Of a stretch of DNA of 64,000 bases, positions 16,994 to 24,943 are shown one piece after another. The position numbers and the translations under genes are program-made. Location of the stretch: contig JAIXSM010000076.1 of the NCBI GenBank assembly GCA_027484655.1, positions 62,001-126,000 of the forward strand. The letters run 5' to 3'. The stretch's first letter is position 1; each line of letters starts with the position of its first letter. The notes beneath the pieces are model-generated. The model did not search any database. It was not told the DNA's origin and worked only from the letters and a program-made list of their open reading frames with translations. Source of the DNA: Hyphomicrobiales bacterium. GTDB taxonomy: Bacteria; Pseudomonadota; Alphaproteobacteria; Rhizobiales; Beijerinckiaceae.

Positions 16994-18646
16994 ATGGCGC
17001 GCCAATTCATCTATCACATGCAGGGCCTGTCCAAGAAGTGGCCGGGCGGCAAGACCGTTCTCGACAACGTTCACCTGTCTTTCTACCCGGACGCCAAGAG
17101 CGGCGTGCTGGGCGGCAACGGCGCCGGCAAGTCCACCCTGCTGAAAATCATGGCGGGGATGGACAAGGACTACAACGGCGACGCGTGGGTCGCTGAAGGC
17201 GCCCGCGTCGGCTACCTGCCGCAGGAGCCGCAGCTCGACGCATCCCTCGACGTGCGCGGCAACGTGATGCTCGGCGTTGCGGCCAAGAAGGCGATCCTCG
17301 ACCGCTACAACGAACTCGCCATGAACTATTCCGATGAAACTGCGGACGAGATGACGCAGCTTCAGGACGAGATCGAGGCGCAGGGCCTGTGGGATCTGGA
17401 CAGCCAGGTCGATCAGGCCATGGAGGCGCTGGGCTGCCCGCCGGACGACTGGGCGGTGGATCGCCTTTCGGGCGGCGAGAAGCGCCGCGTGGCGCTGTGC
17501 AAGCTGCTGCTGGAAAAGCCCGAACTGCTGCTGCTCGACGAACCGACGAACCATCTGGACGCCGAGACCGTCAACTGGCTCGAAGGGCATCTTCGCCAGT
17601 ATCCGGGCGCGATCCTCATCGTCACCCACGACCGCTACTTCCTCGACAATGTGACGGGCTGGATTCTCGAACTCGACCGCGGCCGCGGCATTCCCTACGC
17701 GGGCAACTACACCTCGTGGCTGGGGCAGAAGCAGAAGCGGCTTGCGCTGGAAGCCAGCGAGGACAAGGCGCGCCAGCGCGCGCTGGAGGCGGAAAGCGAG
17801 TGGATTGCATCCTCGCCCAAGGCCCGTCAGGCGAAGTCCAAGGCCCGTATCCAGCGTTACGAGGACCTGCTCGCCAAGCAGAACGACAAGGCCCCCACCT
17901 CAGCGCAGATCATCATTCCGGTGTCCGAGCGTCTGGGCCAGAACGTCATCGACTTCGATGGTATCAACAAGGGCTTTCAGGACAAGCTCCTGATCGAGGA
18001 TCTCTCCTTCAAGCTGCCGCCCGGCGGCATCGTCGGCGTGATCGGCCCCAACGGCGCGGGCAAGACGACGCTGTTCCGCATGATTACCGGGCAGGAGCAG
18101 CCCGATGGCGGCAAGATCACCATCGGCGAGAGCGTGAAGCTCGGCTACGTCGACCAGTCGCGCGACGCGCTGGACGACAAGAAGACTGTCTGGGAAGAAA
18201 TCTCCGGCGGCCACGACGTGATCTATCTGGGCAAGCGCGAGATCAACTCCCGCGGCTACTGCTCGGCGTTCAACTTCAAGGGCGCTGACCAGCAGAAGAA
18301 GGTTGGCATGCTCTCGGGCGGCGAGCGCAATCGCGTGCATCTGGCCAAGATGCTCAAGAGCGGCGCAAACGTTCTCCTCCTCGACGAGCCCACCAACGAC
18401 CTCGATGTGGAAACCCTGCGCGCGCTTGAAGAGGCGTTGGCCGACTTCGCCGGCTGCGCCGTCATCATCTCGCACGATCGCTTCTTCCTGGATCGCATCG
18501 CCACACACATGCTCGCCTTCGAAGGCGACAGCCACGTGGAGTGGTTTGAGGGCAACTTCCACGATTACGAGGAAGACAAGAAGCGCCGGCTCGGGATCGA
18601 CAGCGTCATCCCGCACCGGCTCAAGTACAAGAAGTTTTCGCGTTGA
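16994..18646 (+). CDS. ettA: Energy-dependent translational throttle protein EttA (ABC-F ATPase)
   Basis: A 550-residue soluble ABC-F protein with two ATPase domains and no membrane part. Domain 1 has GGNGAGKS (about 40-47), LSGGEKRR and [12 protein letters not shown]; domain 2 has [16 protein letters not shown] and [11 protein letters not shown]. Between them is the charged linker that contacts the ribosomal P-site tRNA. EttA binds the E site and gates the first elongation step according to ATP/ADP ratio. The start ([12 protein letters not shown]) and length match the family closely. The ribosome site is weak (GGGACCG). The gap that follows carries palindromic repeats rather than a clear terminator. 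Confidence 0.95.
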   Translation: MARQFIYHMQGLSKKWPGGKTVLDNVHLSFYPDAKSGVLGGNGAGKSTLLKIMAGMDKDYNGDAWVAEGARVGYLPQEPQLDASLDVRGNVMLGVAAKKAILDRYNELAMNYSDETADEMTQLQDEIEAQGLWDLDSQVDQAMEALGCPPDDWAVDRLSGGEKRRVALCKLLLEKPELLLLDEPTNHLDAETVNWLEGHLRQYPGAILIVTHDRYFLDNVTGWILELDRGRGIPYAGNYTSWLGQKQKRLALEASEDKARQRALEAESEWIASSPKARQAKSKARIQRYEDLLAKQNDKAPTSAQIIIPVSERLGQNVIDFDGINKGFQDKLLIEDLSFKLPPGGIVGVIGPNGAGKTTLFRMITGQEQPDGGKITIGESVKLGYVDQSRDALDDKKTVWEEISGGHDVIYLGKREINSRGYCSAFNFKGADQQKKVGMLSGGERNRVHLAKMLKSGANVLLLDEPTNDLDVETLRALEEALADFAGCAVIISHDRFFLDRIATHMLAFEGDSHVEWFEGNFHDYEEDKKRRLGIDSVIPHRLKYKKFSR

Positions 18647-18656
18647 TGTGAAACGA

Positions 18657-18722
18657 ACCGCGCGCGTCCTCGCGCGCACTTCGGGCAGGGATGCGGACTG
18701 CGCGCGGGGACGCGCGCGGTCC
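18657..18722. repeat. GC-rich palindromic repeat, copy 1
   Basis: An imperfect inverted repeat: a 22-base left arm starting ACCGCGCGCGTCC and a right arm ending GGACGCGCGCGGT pair at 21 of 22 positions, around a loop of about 22 bases. It begins 11 bases after the ettA stop, so it could also end the ettA transcript. A second near-identical copy is at 18836-18900 and a single arm is at 26710-26733. Confidence 0.8.
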
Positions 18723-18835
18723 ATTGAAGCGCCTCCCTCGTCGTCGTTCCGGCGACGGCCTGTGTCCAGGATCAGCCGCAGGACTGAAGCGTTTGCCTGT
18801 CGTGGATGCCGACCTTCGTCGGCATGACGCTGTGG
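18723..18835. repeat. Intergenic spacer with small REP-like palindrome
   Basis: Between the two large palindromes there is no supported gene. The stretch contains ATGCCGACCTTCGTCGGCAT at about 18806-18825, a palindromic core of the kind found in dispersed extragenic repeats of many proteobacteria. Short open frames here only reflect the repeat sequence. Confidence 0.5.
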
Positions 18836-18900
18836 ACCGCGCGCGTCCTCGCGCGCACTTCATGCAGGATGCAGACTGCGCGCGGGGACGCGCGCGGTCC
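18836..18900. repeat. GC-rich palindromic repeat, copy 2
   Basis: Second copy of the element at 18657-18722, same orientation, about 65 bases. The arms are identical to copy 1; differences are confined to the loop (CATGCAGGATGCAGAC against CGGGCAGGGATGCGGAC). Loop drift with conserved arms suggests selection or homogenisation of the stem. Confidence 0.8.
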
Positions 18901-18925
18901 AAAAGGGGGCCTTTTACGGCCCCGA

Positions 18926-18953
18926 TTGACTCCCCCTCCATCGCGCCTAAATT
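18926..18953 (+). promoter_or_regulatory. Candidate promoter for the TctC gene at 18981
   Basis: TTGACT (18926-18931) and TAAATT (18948-18953) are separated by 16 bases and lie just upstream of the TctC gene, whose ATG is at 18981. This is one of the few near-consensus sigma-70 promoters in the window. A GGGGCC/GGCCCC hairpin sits immediately upstream at 18906-18923. Confidence 0.5.
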
Positions 18954-18980
18954 GCGGCTCAAGCGTCGGGGGGAGAAAGC

Positions 18981-19988
18981 ATGTACAAGATCGCTTTTGC
19001 AGCCATGGGCTTGCTCGTGGCGTCCGCCGCACACGCGCAGCAGTCCGTCGAAGAGTTCTACAAGGGTCGCAACGTCTCCATCGTCATGGGCACGGGGCCG
19101 GGTGGCAGCTACGACCTGTATGGACGCCTCATCGCCAGCCATTACGGCAAGCACCTGCCTGGCGCGCCCAACTTCGTCATCGAGCATATGCCCGGCGCCG
19201 GCGGCGCGACGGCGGCGAACTTCATGTTCGGCCCTGGCCCCCAGGACGGAAGCAAAATCCTGCTCGCCCACGCCTTGCCGCTGATCGAGAAGCTGCAAGG
19301 CGGCGGCGTTCGTTTCGAGTCGCGCAAGTTCCAGTGGCTTGGCGCGTACGACCAGATCAGCCAGGTGCTCGCCATCTGGCACACCTCGCCGGGCAAGACG
19401 ATTGATGAGCTCAAGGGCGGCAACGTGGTGCTTGGCTCCATGGGCCGCTCGCATCTGAGCTACCAGTGGGCGACGTTGCTCAAGGATTCTCTGGGCGCGC
19501 AGTTCCGCGTCATTTCCGGCTATCCGACTGGCGGTGAGCTGAATATGGCGATGGAGCGCGGCGAGATCGCCGGCTGGACCATCGCGTGGGAAAATCTCAC
19601 CGGCAACCAGCACTGGCTGCGCGAGAAGAAAGTGCATATCCCGGTTCAGTTCACTCTCACCCGCATGCACGAGCTGCCCGACGTGCCGACCCTCATTGAA
19701 CTCTCGACCGGCGAGAGCAAGCAGATCGCTGAGTTCCTCGCTGCGGGCACGCCCCATGCGCGCGCCATGGCGGCTGGCCCCGGTGTGCCGGCTGCCCGCG
19801 TGGCGGCCCTGCGCGCAGGGTTCGACGCCATGATGAAAGATCCCGCCTTCCTGCAGGAGGCTGAGAAACGCAACCTCGCCATCGCTCCGCGCACGGCGAA
19901 AGAGGTGGAGGAGTTGACAGAGCGCATCGTCAGCGTCTCGCCCGAATTCGTCGCGAAGGTCAAAAAAGCCGTCGGGGCGCCTGACTGA
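18981..19988 (+). CDS. TctC/Bug family periplasmic solute receptor (3)
   Basis: A 335-residue receptor with a signal peptide ending near SAAHA-Q and family blocks FYKGRNVS, GPGGSYDLYGR and HMPGAGGATAANF. A GGGGGAG site precedes ATG 18981. It is followed after 33 bases by a nitroreductase-family gene that probably shares its transcript, ending in the terminator at 20643. As with the other three receptors in the window, no TctA or TctB gene is adjacent. Ligand unknown. Confidence 0.9.
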   Translation: MYKIAFAAMGLLVASAAHAQQSVEEFYKGRNVSIVMGTGPGGSYDLYGRLIASHYGKHLPGAPNFVIEHMPGAGGATAANFMFGPGPQDGSKILLAHALPLIEKLQGGGVRFESRKFQWLGAYDQISQVLAIWHTSPGKTIDELKGGNVVLGSMGRSHLSYQWATLLKDSLGAQFRVISGYPTGGELNMAMERGEIAGWTIAWENLTGNQHWLREKKVHIPVQFTLTRMHELPDVPTLIELSTGESKQIAEFLAAGTPHARAMAAGPGVPAARVAALRAGFDAMMKDPAFLQEAEKRNLAIAPRTAKEVEELTERIVSVSPEFVAKVKKAVGAPD

Positions 19989-20021
19989 TTTCCCTCAACC
20001 GAATGCACGGAAAATCCTGAT

Positions 20022-20621
20022 ATGTCGAAGCTTGAGAAGCCCGCAGTCACCAGCACCCCTGTCCACGAACTCATCCGCGACCGCTGGAGCCCGCGCTCCT
20101 TTGCCGACAAGGCCGTGTCCCGCGCAGACGTGACGTCGATCCTTGAGGCGGCCCGCTGGACGGCCTCCTGCAATAACGCGCAGCCGTGGCGTTTCGTGGT
20201 CGCGACGCGGGAGGATGGTCCCGCATGGGAGGCCGCGCTTGCTGGCTTCAACGTGCGCAACCAGCGCTGGGCGAAGCTCGCCCCCGTGCTCATCTTCGCC
20301 TGCGCCCGCAAGACGTTTGAGGCCAATGGCGCCCCGAACGGCCATGCCTGGTACGATCTGGGCGCCGCCGTCGCGCAGCTCACCCTCCAGTGCCTGGCGC
20401 TGGGTCTGGTGGTCCATCAGGCGGCGGGCATCGAGCGGGACGTGGCGCGTCAAGGTCTGGCGATTCCGGAAGAGTTCGACATCGTGGTTGGCTTGGCCAT
20501 CGGCTACCAGGGCGATCCCGATGCGCTTCCGGAGGATCTGCCGGGTCGCGAGCGCGAGCCGCGCGCCCGCAAGCCGCTTGGCGAAATCGCCTACTCGGGC
20601 AAGTTTGGCGCGTCGTACTAA
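20022..20621 (+). CDS. Nitroreductase family protein (FMN oxidoreductase)
   Basis: A 199-residue flavoprotein of the nitroreductase superfamily. Typical features are the opening RDRWSPRSF with the FMN phosphate-binding Arg-Ser motif, EAARWTASCNNAQPWRFVV around the flavin, and the dimer-interface block DLGAAVAQLTLQCLALGL. Members reduce nitro groups, quinones or enones with NAD(P)H. It is probably cotranscribed with the TctC receptor upstream, and a strong terminator follows. The natural substrate is unknown. Confidence 0.9.
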   Translation: MSKLEKPAVTSTPVHELIRDRWSPRSFADKAVSRADVTSILEAARWTASCNNAQPWRFVVATREDGPAWEAALAGFNVRNQRWAKLAPVLIFACARKTFEANGAPNGHAWYDLGAAVAQLTLQCLALGLVVHQAAGIERDVARQGLAIPEEFDIVVGLAIGYQGDPDALPEDLPGREREPRARKPLGEIAYSGKFGASY

Positions 20622-20642
20622 ACGCCTGCCAATCAGTGTGTG

Positions 20643-20674
20643 AGGGCGGCCCGCAGGCCGCCCTTTTCTTTTTT
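20643..20674 (+). terminator. Rho-independent terminator
   Basis: GGGCGGCC and GGCCGCCC form an 8-bp GC stem with a CGCA loop, followed by TTTTCTTTTTT. It lies 22 bases after the nitroreductase stop and before the convergent TctC gene; the T run is only on the plus strand. Confidence 0.92.
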
Positions 20675-20692
20675 GCGAGGCGATCTGGAAGT

Positions 20693-21712
20693 CTACTTGG
20701 CGCTCGCGGAGATCTTGCGGGTGCGTTCGAACACCTCGGGACTCGACGCCAGCACACGGTTGATGACCGCCGCGATCTCTTCGCCGCTCCTGGGGTCGAT
20801 ATCCGCGTTGGCCTTCGCGGCGGCCGCACGGAACTCCTCGTCCTTCATCAGCGCGGCGAATGCCTTGCGCCATGCAGCGACGCGATCGGCGGGCACATCC
20901 GGAGGCATGGTGATGGACCAGCCCACGACGGAGCCGGAGTCGATCAGTTCGATCATGCTGCGGTCCGCGGGGTTCTTCACGAGATCCAGCACCAGCGGCA
21001 CATCCGGCAGATCAGGCGCTTTCGTCACCCCGGCCTGGGCGATCAGATGGATTTTCTTGTCCCGGATCCAGCCCGCCTGTCCGGTCTTGATGCTTTCCCA
21101 TGAACCGATGCGGGCATGGACCTCGCCGCGCTCCATCGCCAGATGCATGGCGCCGGCGCCGTCATAGCCCGTGATGGAGCGGAAGCGTGTTCCGAGCAGA
21201 TCGTTCATCGCTTGCGCGAGAATCGTGCCGTGGTGCCCCTGTCCGCTGGAGGCCATGATGACCTCCTGCTGGCGCGCGCGCTCGATGGAATCCGCGCCCG
21301 TCGCCGCCCACGTCATCACGATGGCGTAATACTGATTGACGCTGCCGATCCAGTTGAAGCGCCGCGCGTCGTAGCGCACGCTCTCGGGCTGCGCCACCTG
21401 CGCCAGCGCCATGTCCTTGAACAGCATGCCGACCGTCGTCCCGTCTTTCGGGGCGAGGTTGTACATGTGGTTGGTGGCGACGATGCCGCCGGCGCCGGGC
21501 ATATGCTGGACAATGATCTTGGGATTGCCCGGCAGATGTTTGGTGATGTGATCGGCCACGAGGCGTCCGTACAGGCCGTACGTTCCGCCCGTTCCAAACG
21601 AGACAATCAGGTTGACGCGCTTGTCCTTGTAGAAGTCAGCAACCGGATCCGCGACAGCCGATCCGCTCATGAGCGCCGCCGCGATCAGCGCGCCCCATCC
21701 CGCCTTCCTCAT
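20693..21712 (-). CDS. TctC/Bug family periplasmic solute receptor (4)
   Basis: A 339-residue receptor with a signal peptide ending near GSAVA-D, then FYKDKRVN, GTGGTYGLYGR and HMPGAGGIVATNHMY. ATG 21712 has AGGAGGG eight to nine bases upstream. Here the usual Asp of the ligand loop (GGxYD) is Gly (GGTYG), which may alter ligand choice. Transcribed alone, towards the nitroreductase, with a 405-bp region behind it that could hold its control sites. Confidence 0.9.
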   Translation of the reverse strand: MRKAGWGALIAAALMSGSAVADPVADFYKDKRVNLIVSFGTGGTYGLYGRLVADHITKHLPGNPKIIVQHMPGAGGIVATNHMYNLAPKDGTTVGMLFKDMALAQVAQPESVRYDARRFNWIGSVNQYYAIVMTWAATGADSIERARQQEVIMASSGQGHHGTILAQAMNDLLGTRFRSITGYDGAGAMHLAMERGEVHARIGSWESIKTGQAGWIRDKKIHLIAQAGVTKAPDLPDVPLVLDLVKNPADRSMIELIDSGSVVGWSITMPPDVPADRVAAWRKAFAALMKDEEFRAAAAKANADIDPRSGEEIAAVINRVLASSPEVFERTRKISASAK

Positions 21713-22117
21713 TCTTGTTCCCTCCTTGCGGGCGCTTGTGCGCCTCAACGGGCAAGGTAGCGCGTGCGGCGCAAGCTGCAATCCTTGGCTGAATTTCCAG
21801 GGGCTTGAGCGGAAACTGACCTGATTGCATCAGGTCTCCCGCTCTAAATTATTGTTTTTTTACGCATTTTCTTGCGTCCAACTGGCATCTGCCTGGACGG
21901 AAAATGCTCCAACAGCACCACCCGCGCCATCGCGAGAGGGTCGAAAACAGGGCCACGCCGTTCGGTCACCAGGCTACCAATGGTTAGTCATGACGTAGCG
22001 TAAGATACTGATACAATGAATTTTTCTATGAAAATTTCGACTTTTTTACCCTTGTAACTCAACCGACCTGCAACATATGCGAGACCATGGTCTTCTCGAC
22101 TGATCGAGGATGATTTC
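21713..22117. other. 405-bp divergent intergenic region, AT-rich
   Basis: No gene seen. From about 21,840 the base composition turns clearly AT-rich (for example TAAATTATTGTTTTTTTACG and TGAATTTTTCTATG), unlike the flanks. It must hold the promoters for the minus-strand TctC gene and the plus-strand OpgC gene. Short in-frame stretches have no ribosome site. Confidence 0.6.
21819..21835. promoter_or_regulatory. Perfect inverted repeat, possible operator
   Basis: ACCTGAT-TGC-ATCAGGT is a perfect 7-bp inverted repeat with a 3-base centre, 107 bases upstream of the TctC start at 21712. The size fits a dimeric repressor of the GntR or similar type, but no regulator gene is adjacent, so the role is inference. 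Confidence 0.35.
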
Positions 22118-23260
22118 ATGCGGCGTGCGAACGTCATCGATTTCTGGCGCGGCTTCGCGCTCATCGAGATCTTCATCAATCATGTGCCGGACAACGGCCT
22201 CTGGCGATTTACGCATCGTCAGTTCTCGTGGTCAGATGCGGCCGAACTGCTGGTGTTTCTCGCCGGCTGGTCGATTGCCTTGCGAATGGCCGCGCGCCCC
22301 GGCGACATGGGGTCTTTCGTCGCCTCGCGCCTCATGAAGATCTATGTGGTGCACGTGGTCGTCACGTTGCTGCTGGTGGGTATCTACTTGATAGCCCAGC
22401 AGCGTCTGGGCGATCAGGCCATCTTTATTGACTATCATTTCAATATGGAGCTTCACGGCGTCACGCAGATGCTTATCGGGGCGCTGCTGCTCACTGAGCA
22501 TATAAGTTATTTCAATATTCTGCCGCTTTACTTCCTGTTGACGCTCAGTGTCATCCCCATGGTTTTGCTCGCGCGCGTTTCGTATGGCGCCCTGCTGTCC
22601 GTATCGTTCGGCGTGTATGTTCTTGCGCAAATGGGCTTGTCTCTCGATCAATGGCCTTCGGGGCGCTTCTGGGCCTTCAATCCGTTTGCATGGCAGTTGA
22701 TCTTCGTACTGGGCTTTGTGGCTGGCTCCCGGCGTGAAGAACTGGCGTCGCGCATCGACAAGTCGTCGTTTATCTTTCCCGTCGCCATTGTGATTGTTGT
22801 TGTTTCGGCCATGTGCGTTCGCCTCGGGATCCCCGCGCCCTCATCGTCGGATCGCGGCGCGCTTGAGGCCTTCCTGTTCCACAAGAACAACGAGGGTGTC
22901 GTCCGCGTGCTGCAATTCATGGCGCTGGCGATCGTTGGCTACAGGCTTTCGCCTCTTGTCGCTCGCCTTGCGCCATGGGCGTGGAGCATTTGCTCGCTGC
23001 TGGGGCGCAACAGCCTCGTTGTGTTCGGCGCTTCGGCGCTGGCCGCGGGCGTCGGGCAGGTGCTTGACCGATACGGCATCTACGGCGCGCTCTATGATCT
23101 GTCGTTCGCGAGCGCAGCGGTGTTGTTTTTCATCTTTGTCGCCATGGTGCGCGAACACGTCCGCGAGCGCATGCGACAACGCGTGCGCGCCGGTGACTTC
23201 GCGCCCCAAACGCGGACGGAGCCCGCCGTCGCCGTGCCGGTGGATCGGGCGGCAGCGTAA
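22118..23260 (+). CDS. OpgC-family membrane acyltransferase (1)
   Basis: A 380-residue polytopic inner-membrane protein with about 10 hydrophobic segments. The opening NVIDFWRGFALIEIFINH, the block SDAAELLVFLAGWS and the later LGRNSLVVFG are typical of the OpgC/acyltransferase-3 related family, which succinylates periplasmic glucans or other envelope sugars. GAGGA precedes ATG 22118. A paralogue of the same length is at 33491-34633, where it is paired with an SGNH esterase. This copy is alone and has an unusually AT-rich upstream region. The acyl acceptor is unknown. Confidence 0.85.
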   Translation: MRRANVIDFWRGFALIEIFINHVPDNGLWRFTHRQFSWSDAAELLVFLAGWSIALRMAARPGDMGSFVASRLMKIYVVHVVVTLLLVGIYLIAQQRLGDQAIFIDYHFNMELHGVTQMLIGALLLTEHISYFNILPLYFLLTLSVIPMVLLARVSYGALLSVSFGVYVLAQMGLSLDQWPSGRFWAFNPFAWQLIFVLGFVAGSRREELASRIDKSSFIFPVAIVIVVVSAMCVRLGIPAPSSSDRGALEAFLFHKNNEGVVRVLQFMALAIVGYRLSPLVARLAPWAWSICSLLGRNSLVVFGASALAAGVGQVLDRYGIYGALYDLSFASAAVLFFIFVAMVREHVRERMRQRVRAGDFAPQTRTEPAVAVPVDRAAA

Positions 23261-23312
23261 GGCCTTCGCAGCGGCGCTCTTGCGCTTTAGGGTGAGCGCG
23301 GGAGGACCGTCC

Positions 23313-24035
23313 ATGGAAGGTTTCGACATTCAGGGTGCAGCGGGAACGCTGCGCCTGATTTCCGCCGGCGCGTTGCGCAATGCGCTGGCGGCTGCCGCGG
23401 CCGCTTACGCTGCGGAATCCGGCATAGGGCTCGCGGCTGTCGCTGACACTGCGGGCGGCATCGAGAAGCGCCTGGCGGCCGGGGAGCCAGCGGATGTTGT
23501 TGGCTCGTCGCTTGAGTCTCTCAAACGGCTGGCCGGAACCGGCGTCGTCGCGGGCGCGCCGGAAGCGCTCGGCTCCGCCCGTGTCGCGCTGGGTGTGCGC
23601 GCTGGTGATGCGGCGCCTGACATCTCCACCGTCGAGCGGTTTGTTGCGGCGCTGCATGGCGCGCAGCGCATCGCCCGCGGCGACCCGTCCGGGGGCGGGA
23701 CGGGCGCGATCTATCTCGTTTCGCTGTTCGAGCGTCTTGGGCTCATGGACATGGTCGCCGCCAAAAGCGTTGTGCGTGTCGGCGGGCGCAACGTGATGGC
23801 GGCTGTCGGGGAGGGGCTCGCCGATTTCGGCCTCACCCAGTCCACTGAGATCGCTGGCGTTCCCGGCGTGGAGTTGGGGGGCTGGCTGCCGGACGAACTC
23901 CAGCAGACCACTGTCTACGCCATCGCTATCAACGCACGCGCGGCGGATCCCGAGGGCGCCTGGCGGTTCATCGCATGGCTGCGCACGCCGGCCGGTGCGC
24001 GGCATATCGAGGAGGCGGGATTCTTCCCGGCATAG
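23313..24035 (+). CDS. ModA-like substrate-binding domain protein without signal peptide
   Basis: A 240-residue protein with the fold signature of molybdate/sulfate-type solute receptors: LRLISAGALRNAL at the start, a domain crossover near IARGDPSGGGTGAIYL, and ALNARAADPEGAWRFIAWLRTPAGARHIEEAGFFPA-type ending, which is typical of the ModA group. Unusually there is no signal peptide: the chain opens with the polar MEGFDIQGAAG and GGAGG lies just before ATG 23313, so this start looks right. It may be cytoplasmic and sense or sequester an anion. No ABC permease or ATPase is near. Product and ligand remain open. Confidence 0.7.
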   Translation: MEGFDIQGAAGTLRLISAGALRNALAAAAAAYAAESGIGLAAVADTAGGIEKRLAAGEPADVVGSSLESLKRLAGTGVVAGAPEALGSARVALGVRAGDAAPDISTVERFVAALHGAQRIARGDPSGGGTGAIYLVSLFERLGLMDMVAAKSVVRVGGRNVMAAVGEGLADFGLTQSTEIAGVPGVELGGWLPDELQQTTVYAIAINARAADPEGAWRFIAWLRTPAGARHIEEAGFFPA

Positions 24036-24043
24036 GCAAAGCG

Positions 24044-24438
24044 GCGCCAGCCGACCTGTAAGCCGGGTTCTGTATGGCCGCGCCGCTTGCGCGACGCGAC
24101 GTGACGGCCATTCCTCTGGGACGGTCGTCGCCGACCGCCTCTAGCAACCAACCCGGACGACGATCCGGAGCAGATCCGGGGCCTTGCGGCCCCTTGTCAT
24201 CCCTATTCGGTCTTGCTCCCGGTGGGGCTTGCCATGCCGTCCCCGTTGCCGGCGACGCGGTGCGCTCTTACCGCACCTTTTCACCCTTACCGACGCGCAG
24301 TCTCCTGCGTGCAGGCGGTTCGATCTCTGTGGCGCTTTCCCTGGGGTCGCCCCCGCCGGACGTTATCCGGCACCGTTGCTCCGTGGAGCCCGGACTTTCC
24401 TCCGCCCGCAGGCGGCGGCCGTCCGGTCGACTGGCGCA
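24044..24438 (-). ncRNA. rnpB: RNase P RNA (M1 RNA, type A)
   Basis: The catalytic RNA of RNase P, which trims tRNA 5' ends. Read on the minus strand it shows the conserved GAGGAAAGTCCGGGCTCC near the 5' end, the AGAGGAATG and GGGTGAAAAGGTGCGGTAAG blocks, and ACAGAACCCGGCTTA near the 3' end. Bases near 24425-24438 pair with 24044-24057 to form the P1 helix (GCGCCAGTCGACC with GGTCGGCTGGCGC). Ends are set from this helix, so they may be off by a few bases. Any open frames across it are spurious. Confidence 0.96.
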
Positions 24439-24443
24439 CGGTT

Positions 24444-24472
24444 GACGTAAGCCCCGGCCGGCAGCGGGTCAA
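24444..24472 (-). promoter_or_regulatory. Promoter of rnpB
   Basis: On the minus strand TTGACC (24472-24467) and TACGTC (24449-24444) are 17 bases apart, and the expected start point, 6-7 bases after the -10 box, coincides with the 5' end predicted from the P1 helix. Confidence 0.6.
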
Positions 24473-24585
24473 GCGCGCCGAGCAGGACTTGGACGAAGAC
24501 GGAACCTTCGGGGCGGCCGCGCATTGGTGTGCGGAATGTCGCCGCATTTGGTGCGCCTTCGGGCGTTCATGAGTGGAGGAAGCCG

Positions 24586-24867
24586 ATGAAGCCTGTTCTG
24601 TTAGCTGCGGTGATCGCCGCCGCGCTGCCCCTGGCTGCCTGCAACACGCCGAATGAGCGCGTCGCCGGCGGCGCTCTTGTGGGCGCTGGCGCTGGCGCGG
24701 TGATTGGCGCAGCAGCCACCGGTCGGGGCAGCGGCGCGCTGGCGGGCGCGGCCATTGGCGCGGCGAGCGGCGCCGTGATTGGAGCGGCGACGTCGCCCAG
24801 GTACCGCTGCGCAAGGTACGGCTACGATTACTACGGGCGTGCGGTCTGCGTCCGCTACTATCGCTGA
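24586..24867 (+). CDS. Small glycine-zipper lipoprotein
   Basis: A 93-residue protein with a lipoprotein signal (lipobox LAAC, Cys18), then a glycine-zipper region rich in GAGAGAVIGAA-type repeats (about 27-68) and a short basic/aromatic end with two more cysteines (YRCARYGYDYYGRAVCVRYYR region). Such proteins probably insert into or line the envelope; the exact role is not known. GGAGG precedes ATG 24586, and a terminator follows 24 bases after the stop. A single-gene unit between rnpB and the amidase. Confidence 0.85.
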   Translation: MKPVLLAAVIAAALPLAACNTPNERVAGGALVGAGAGAVIGAAATGRGSGALAGAAIGAASGAVIGAATSPRYRCARYGYDYYGRAVCVRYYR

Positions 24868-24890
24868 TGCGTTCCGGGCGGTGACGGAAG

Positions 24891-24915
24891 GCCCGGCCAA
24901 GCGCCGGGCTTTTTT
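24891..24915 (+). terminator. Rho-independent terminator
   Basis: GCCCGGC and GCCGGGC form a 7-bp stem around a 5-base loop, followed by TTTTTT. It closes the lipoprotein gene 24 bases after its stop codon and lies just upstream of the amidase start. Confidence 0.9.
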
Positions 24916-24943
24916 GCGTACGGCGGCGTGCTATCTGTGGCCC

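Noticed and set aside
18657-18980. Short proteins encoded by the repeat region after ettA
   Set aside because: Their residues only reflect the palindromic repeats, and no ribosome site is present.
24074-24572. Several open frames across 24,074-24,572
   Set aside because: They run through the RNase P RNA gene, whose conserved blocks and P1 helix explain the sequence.
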